A DNA stretch of 49,866 nucleotides. It comes from Pyxidicoccus fallax. GTDB taxonomy: Bacteria > Myxococcota > Myxococcia > Myxococcales > Myxococcaceae. This document shows, one piece after another, positions 48,399 to 49,866 of the stretch; position 1 is the stretch's first letter; each line of letters opens with the position of its first letter. The notes beneath the pieces are model-generated. The model had not been told where the DNA came from and made no database searches. It saw only the letters and a program-made list of their open reading frames with translations. The DNA is taken from the NCBI RefSeq assembly GCF_012933655.1, contig NZ_JABBJJ010000049.1:1-49866 (forward strand), read 5' to 3'. The translations under genes and the position numbers were made by a program.

Positions 48399-49265
48399 CT
48401 ACAGGAACGCGGGGCCGTCGTTTCTGGGGCCCGCCTCGTCCTCGGCGTCGTCCTCGTCCTCGTCGTCGATGACGGCGGCGACGGCCACAGCGGCGGCGCC
48501 CGGCGCCACCTTGCGCGCCACCAGCCGGCTGCGCACCTGCACCGCGGACTCCACCAGCCCCAGCATCAGGTAGGCGCCGCAGCACGCCACCAGCACCCAG
48601 GCCGGGTGGAAGCGCGTGGCAATCACCACCCCGCCCAGCACCACCAGCATGAGGGCCAGCGCGCTCTTGCGGCTGGGCCGCGCGTCCTTGAACGTCCGGT
48701 AGCGCACCGTCGACACCATCAGCAGCGACAGCCCCACCACCGTCATCGCCACCGGCACGGTGGCCGACTCGCGCAGCGGCTCGCCGCCCGACACCGCGTG
48801 GTGCGAGATGATGAGCGACACCAGCACGCCCGCGGCCAGCGGAATGGGCAGCCCCACGAAGAAGCGGCCACCGCCGCCGTGCGGGTTGCGCGCCGCCAGC
48901 ACGTTGAAGCGCGCCAGCCGCAGCGCGCCGCAGGCGGTGAAGGCGAAGGCCATGAACAGGCCCGCGAAGCCCAGCGGCGCGAGCGCCCACTTGTAGACCA
49001 GCAGGCCGGGCGCCACGCCGAACGACATCACGTCCGCCAGGCTGTCGAGCTGCACTCCGAAGTCGCTCTGCGTCTTCGTCAGGCGGGCCACGCGGCCGTC
49101 CACCCCGTCGAAGAACATGGCGAAGAAAATGGCCAGGGCCGCCTGGTACAGCTGCACCGGACCCGCTTCGCCCGTGCAGAGGGTGATGGCGTAGAAGCCA
49201 CAGAAGATGGACGTGACGGTGAAAAGGTTCGGGAGCACGAACATCAGTTTCCGCAACTTCATCAT
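48399..49265 (-). CDS. pssA: CDP-diacylglycerol--serine O-phosphatidyltransferase
   Basis: 288 aa integral membrane enzyme that makes phosphatidylserine. The CDP-alcohol phosphotransferase signature DG-xx-AR-x8-G-xxx-D-xxx-D is intact: D56, G57, A60, R61, G70, D74, D78. The start MMKLRKLMFVLPNLFTVTSIFCGF is typical. About eight membrane segments follow, and the last 45 residues are a polar acidic tail (IDDEDEDDAEDE). The enzyme is of the integral PssA type common outside gamma-proteobacteria. It is followed by cinA and faces the hydrolase gene across a divergent region with an inverted repeat. Start is at the first of two ATG codons; either may be used. Confidence 0.93.
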   Translation of the reverse strand: MMKLRKLMFVLPNLFTVTSIFCGFYAITLCTGEAGPVQLYQAALAIFFAMFFDGVDGRVARLTKTQSDFGVQLDSLADVMSFGVAPGLLVYKWALAPLGFAGLFMAFAFTACGALRLARFNVLAARNPHGGGGRFFVGLPIPLAAGVLVSLIISHHAVSGGEPLRESATVPVAMTVVGLSLLMVSTVRYRTFKDARPSRKSALALMLVVLGGVVIATRFHPAWVLVACCGAYLMLGLVESAVQVRSRLVARKVAPGAAAVAVAAVIDDEDEDDAEDEAGPRNDGPAFL

Positions 49266-49316
49266 TCCCTCGACTTCCTCTGATGGCCGTGAGTTCCGGC
49301 AGCAGGACGGCGGGTG

Positions 49317-49367
49317 AACGAACCTTAGCAGGGTTTTATTTGCGCCATCGTCACCCCGAGGTTCGTT
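49317..49367. promoter_or_regulatory. 9-bp inverted repeat in pssA-hydrolase divergent region
   Basis: AACGAACCT at 49317-49325 and its reverse complement AGGTTCGTT at 49359-49367 lie 42 bp apart centre to centre, about four helical turns. The right copy ends just before AAGGAGG, the ribosome-binding site of the hydrolase gene. Spacing and position fit paired operator sites for both divergent genes. Confidence 0.5.
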
Positions 49368-49378
49368 AAGGAGGCGGA

Positions 49379-49866
49379 ATGGACGCTTGGCGGTGGGCCG
49401 TGTGGGTGCTGGTCGCCGTGCTCGCCCTGGTGCTGTGGAATGTCGTGTGGGTGGTGGCCGTGCGGCGGTGGTACCGCCCCCGGACGGACCTGCCCCAGGC
49501 GCTCCGGGCCCGGTGCGATGACGGCTGGGAGCTGATCATCCACGCGCGGCGCGCGAAGGTGCGCCGCTTCGAGGAGCCGGTGCTGCTGTGCCACGGGCTG
49601 GCCGCCAACCGGTTCACCTTCGACTTCGAGCCACCGTACTCGGTGGCCCACTACCTCGCCGACGCCGGCTTCGACTGCTTCAGCGTGGAGTGGCGGGGGA
49701 CGGGCCACTCGCGGCTGCCGCCTCGAGGCCGGCGCTATACGGACTTCACCATCGACGACCACATCCTCCAGGACGGGCCCGCGCTGCTGGAGCTGGCGCT
49801 GAAGGAGACGGGGGCGAAGCGGGCCTTCTGGCTCGGCCACTCGCTGGGGGGGCTGGTGGGCTATGG
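49379..49866 (+). CDS. Alpha/beta hydrolase, truncated at the contig end
   Basis: The first 162 codons of an open frame that has no stop before the window ends; ATG at 49379 is preceded by the strong ribosome-binding site AAGGAGG at five bases. Residues 3-28 form a membrane anchor. Then come a strand and the oxyanion HG at 72-73 in LLCHGLAANRF, a DxG-like FDCFSVEWRGTGHS turn at 98-111, and the nucleophile elbow GHSLGG with S155. The catalytic acid and His lie beyond the end. The pattern suggests a membrane-anchored lipase or esterase (AB hydrolase family); the substrate is unknown. It is transcribed divergently from pssA. Confidence 0.88.
   Translation, partial: MDAWRWAVWVLVAVLALVLWNVVWVVAVRRWYRPRTDLPQALRARCDDGWELIIHARRAKVRRFEEPVLLCHGLAANRFTFDFEPPYSVAHYLADAGFDCFSVEWRGTGHSRLPPRGRRYTDFTIDDHILQDGPALLELALKETGAKRAFWLGHSLGGLVGY

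Overview
The window is GC-rich (roughly 70 percent by eye), almost wholly coding, and reads as a chromosomal segment of a myxobacterium of the Myxococcus/Corallococcus/Pyxidicoccus group. The best lineage evidence is two domain families largely confined to Myxococcales (the DUF2378 protein at 38133-38756 and the PilZ-like domain fused to a Ser/Thr kinase at 12083-14149), the Oar-type TonB-dependent receptor, and a recA with an unusual Walker A loop. No rRNA, tRNA, CRISPR array, insertion sequence or prophage was seen. Both ends look like contig ends: bases 9-27 match the Nextera transposon end sequence in 18 of 19 positions, and the last gene is cut off at base 49866.

Layout. 92-4797 (+): ribonuclease J, YajQ, a secreted protein and RimO. 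4894-11397 (-): a separate hypothetical gene, then a long operon read from the right: rplU, rpmA, obg, trmH, lolA and a lipoprotein with a retropepsin-like domain. 11653-17504: a small Cys-rich lipoprotein, the kinase-PilZ protein, an isopenicillin-N-synthase-like oxygenase, a voltage-gated cation channel and a nitrilase-family protein. 17668-21262 (-): a zinc-ribbon protein followed by gatC-gatA-gatB. 21499-26285 (+): ftsK with a clear promoter and terminator, an ABM-domain monooxygenase and a THUMP RNA methyltransferase whose end overlaps plsY. 26202-31162: DUF2752-plsY (-), DUF4920 plus a PD-(D/E)XK-like protein (+), a helical hypothetical and a radical SAM protein (-).

31243-38052 is an envelope energy-transduction module. 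An Oar-like TonB-dependent receptor and a lipoprotein run leftward from a promoter with a perfect TTGACA box. tonB-exbB-exbD-exbD run rightward from the same 230-bp intergenic region. The ExbB/ExbD proton channel would power TonB, which would act on the receptor.

38133-49866: DUF2378 and a CmpB-like membrane protein (overlapping tail to tail), comM, a type II NADH dehydrogenase, plsC, recA, and the leftward operon pssA - cinA - membrane glycosyltransferase - DUF1285, then a truncated alpha/beta hydrolase. Three phospholipid-synthesis genes (plsY, plsC, pssA) are scattered through the window.

Most genes are housekeeping. The observations most worth following are a hairpin enclosing the start codon of the DUF2378 gene (38103-38150), an Obg GTPase with a histone-H1-like tail, a four-TM-type channel with a calcium-channel-like filter, a TonB with eight xxGG tetrads, a kinase-PilZ-J-like fusion, and a RecA with Asn in place of the Walker A proline. 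All positions and repeats were read by eye; no database search was possible.
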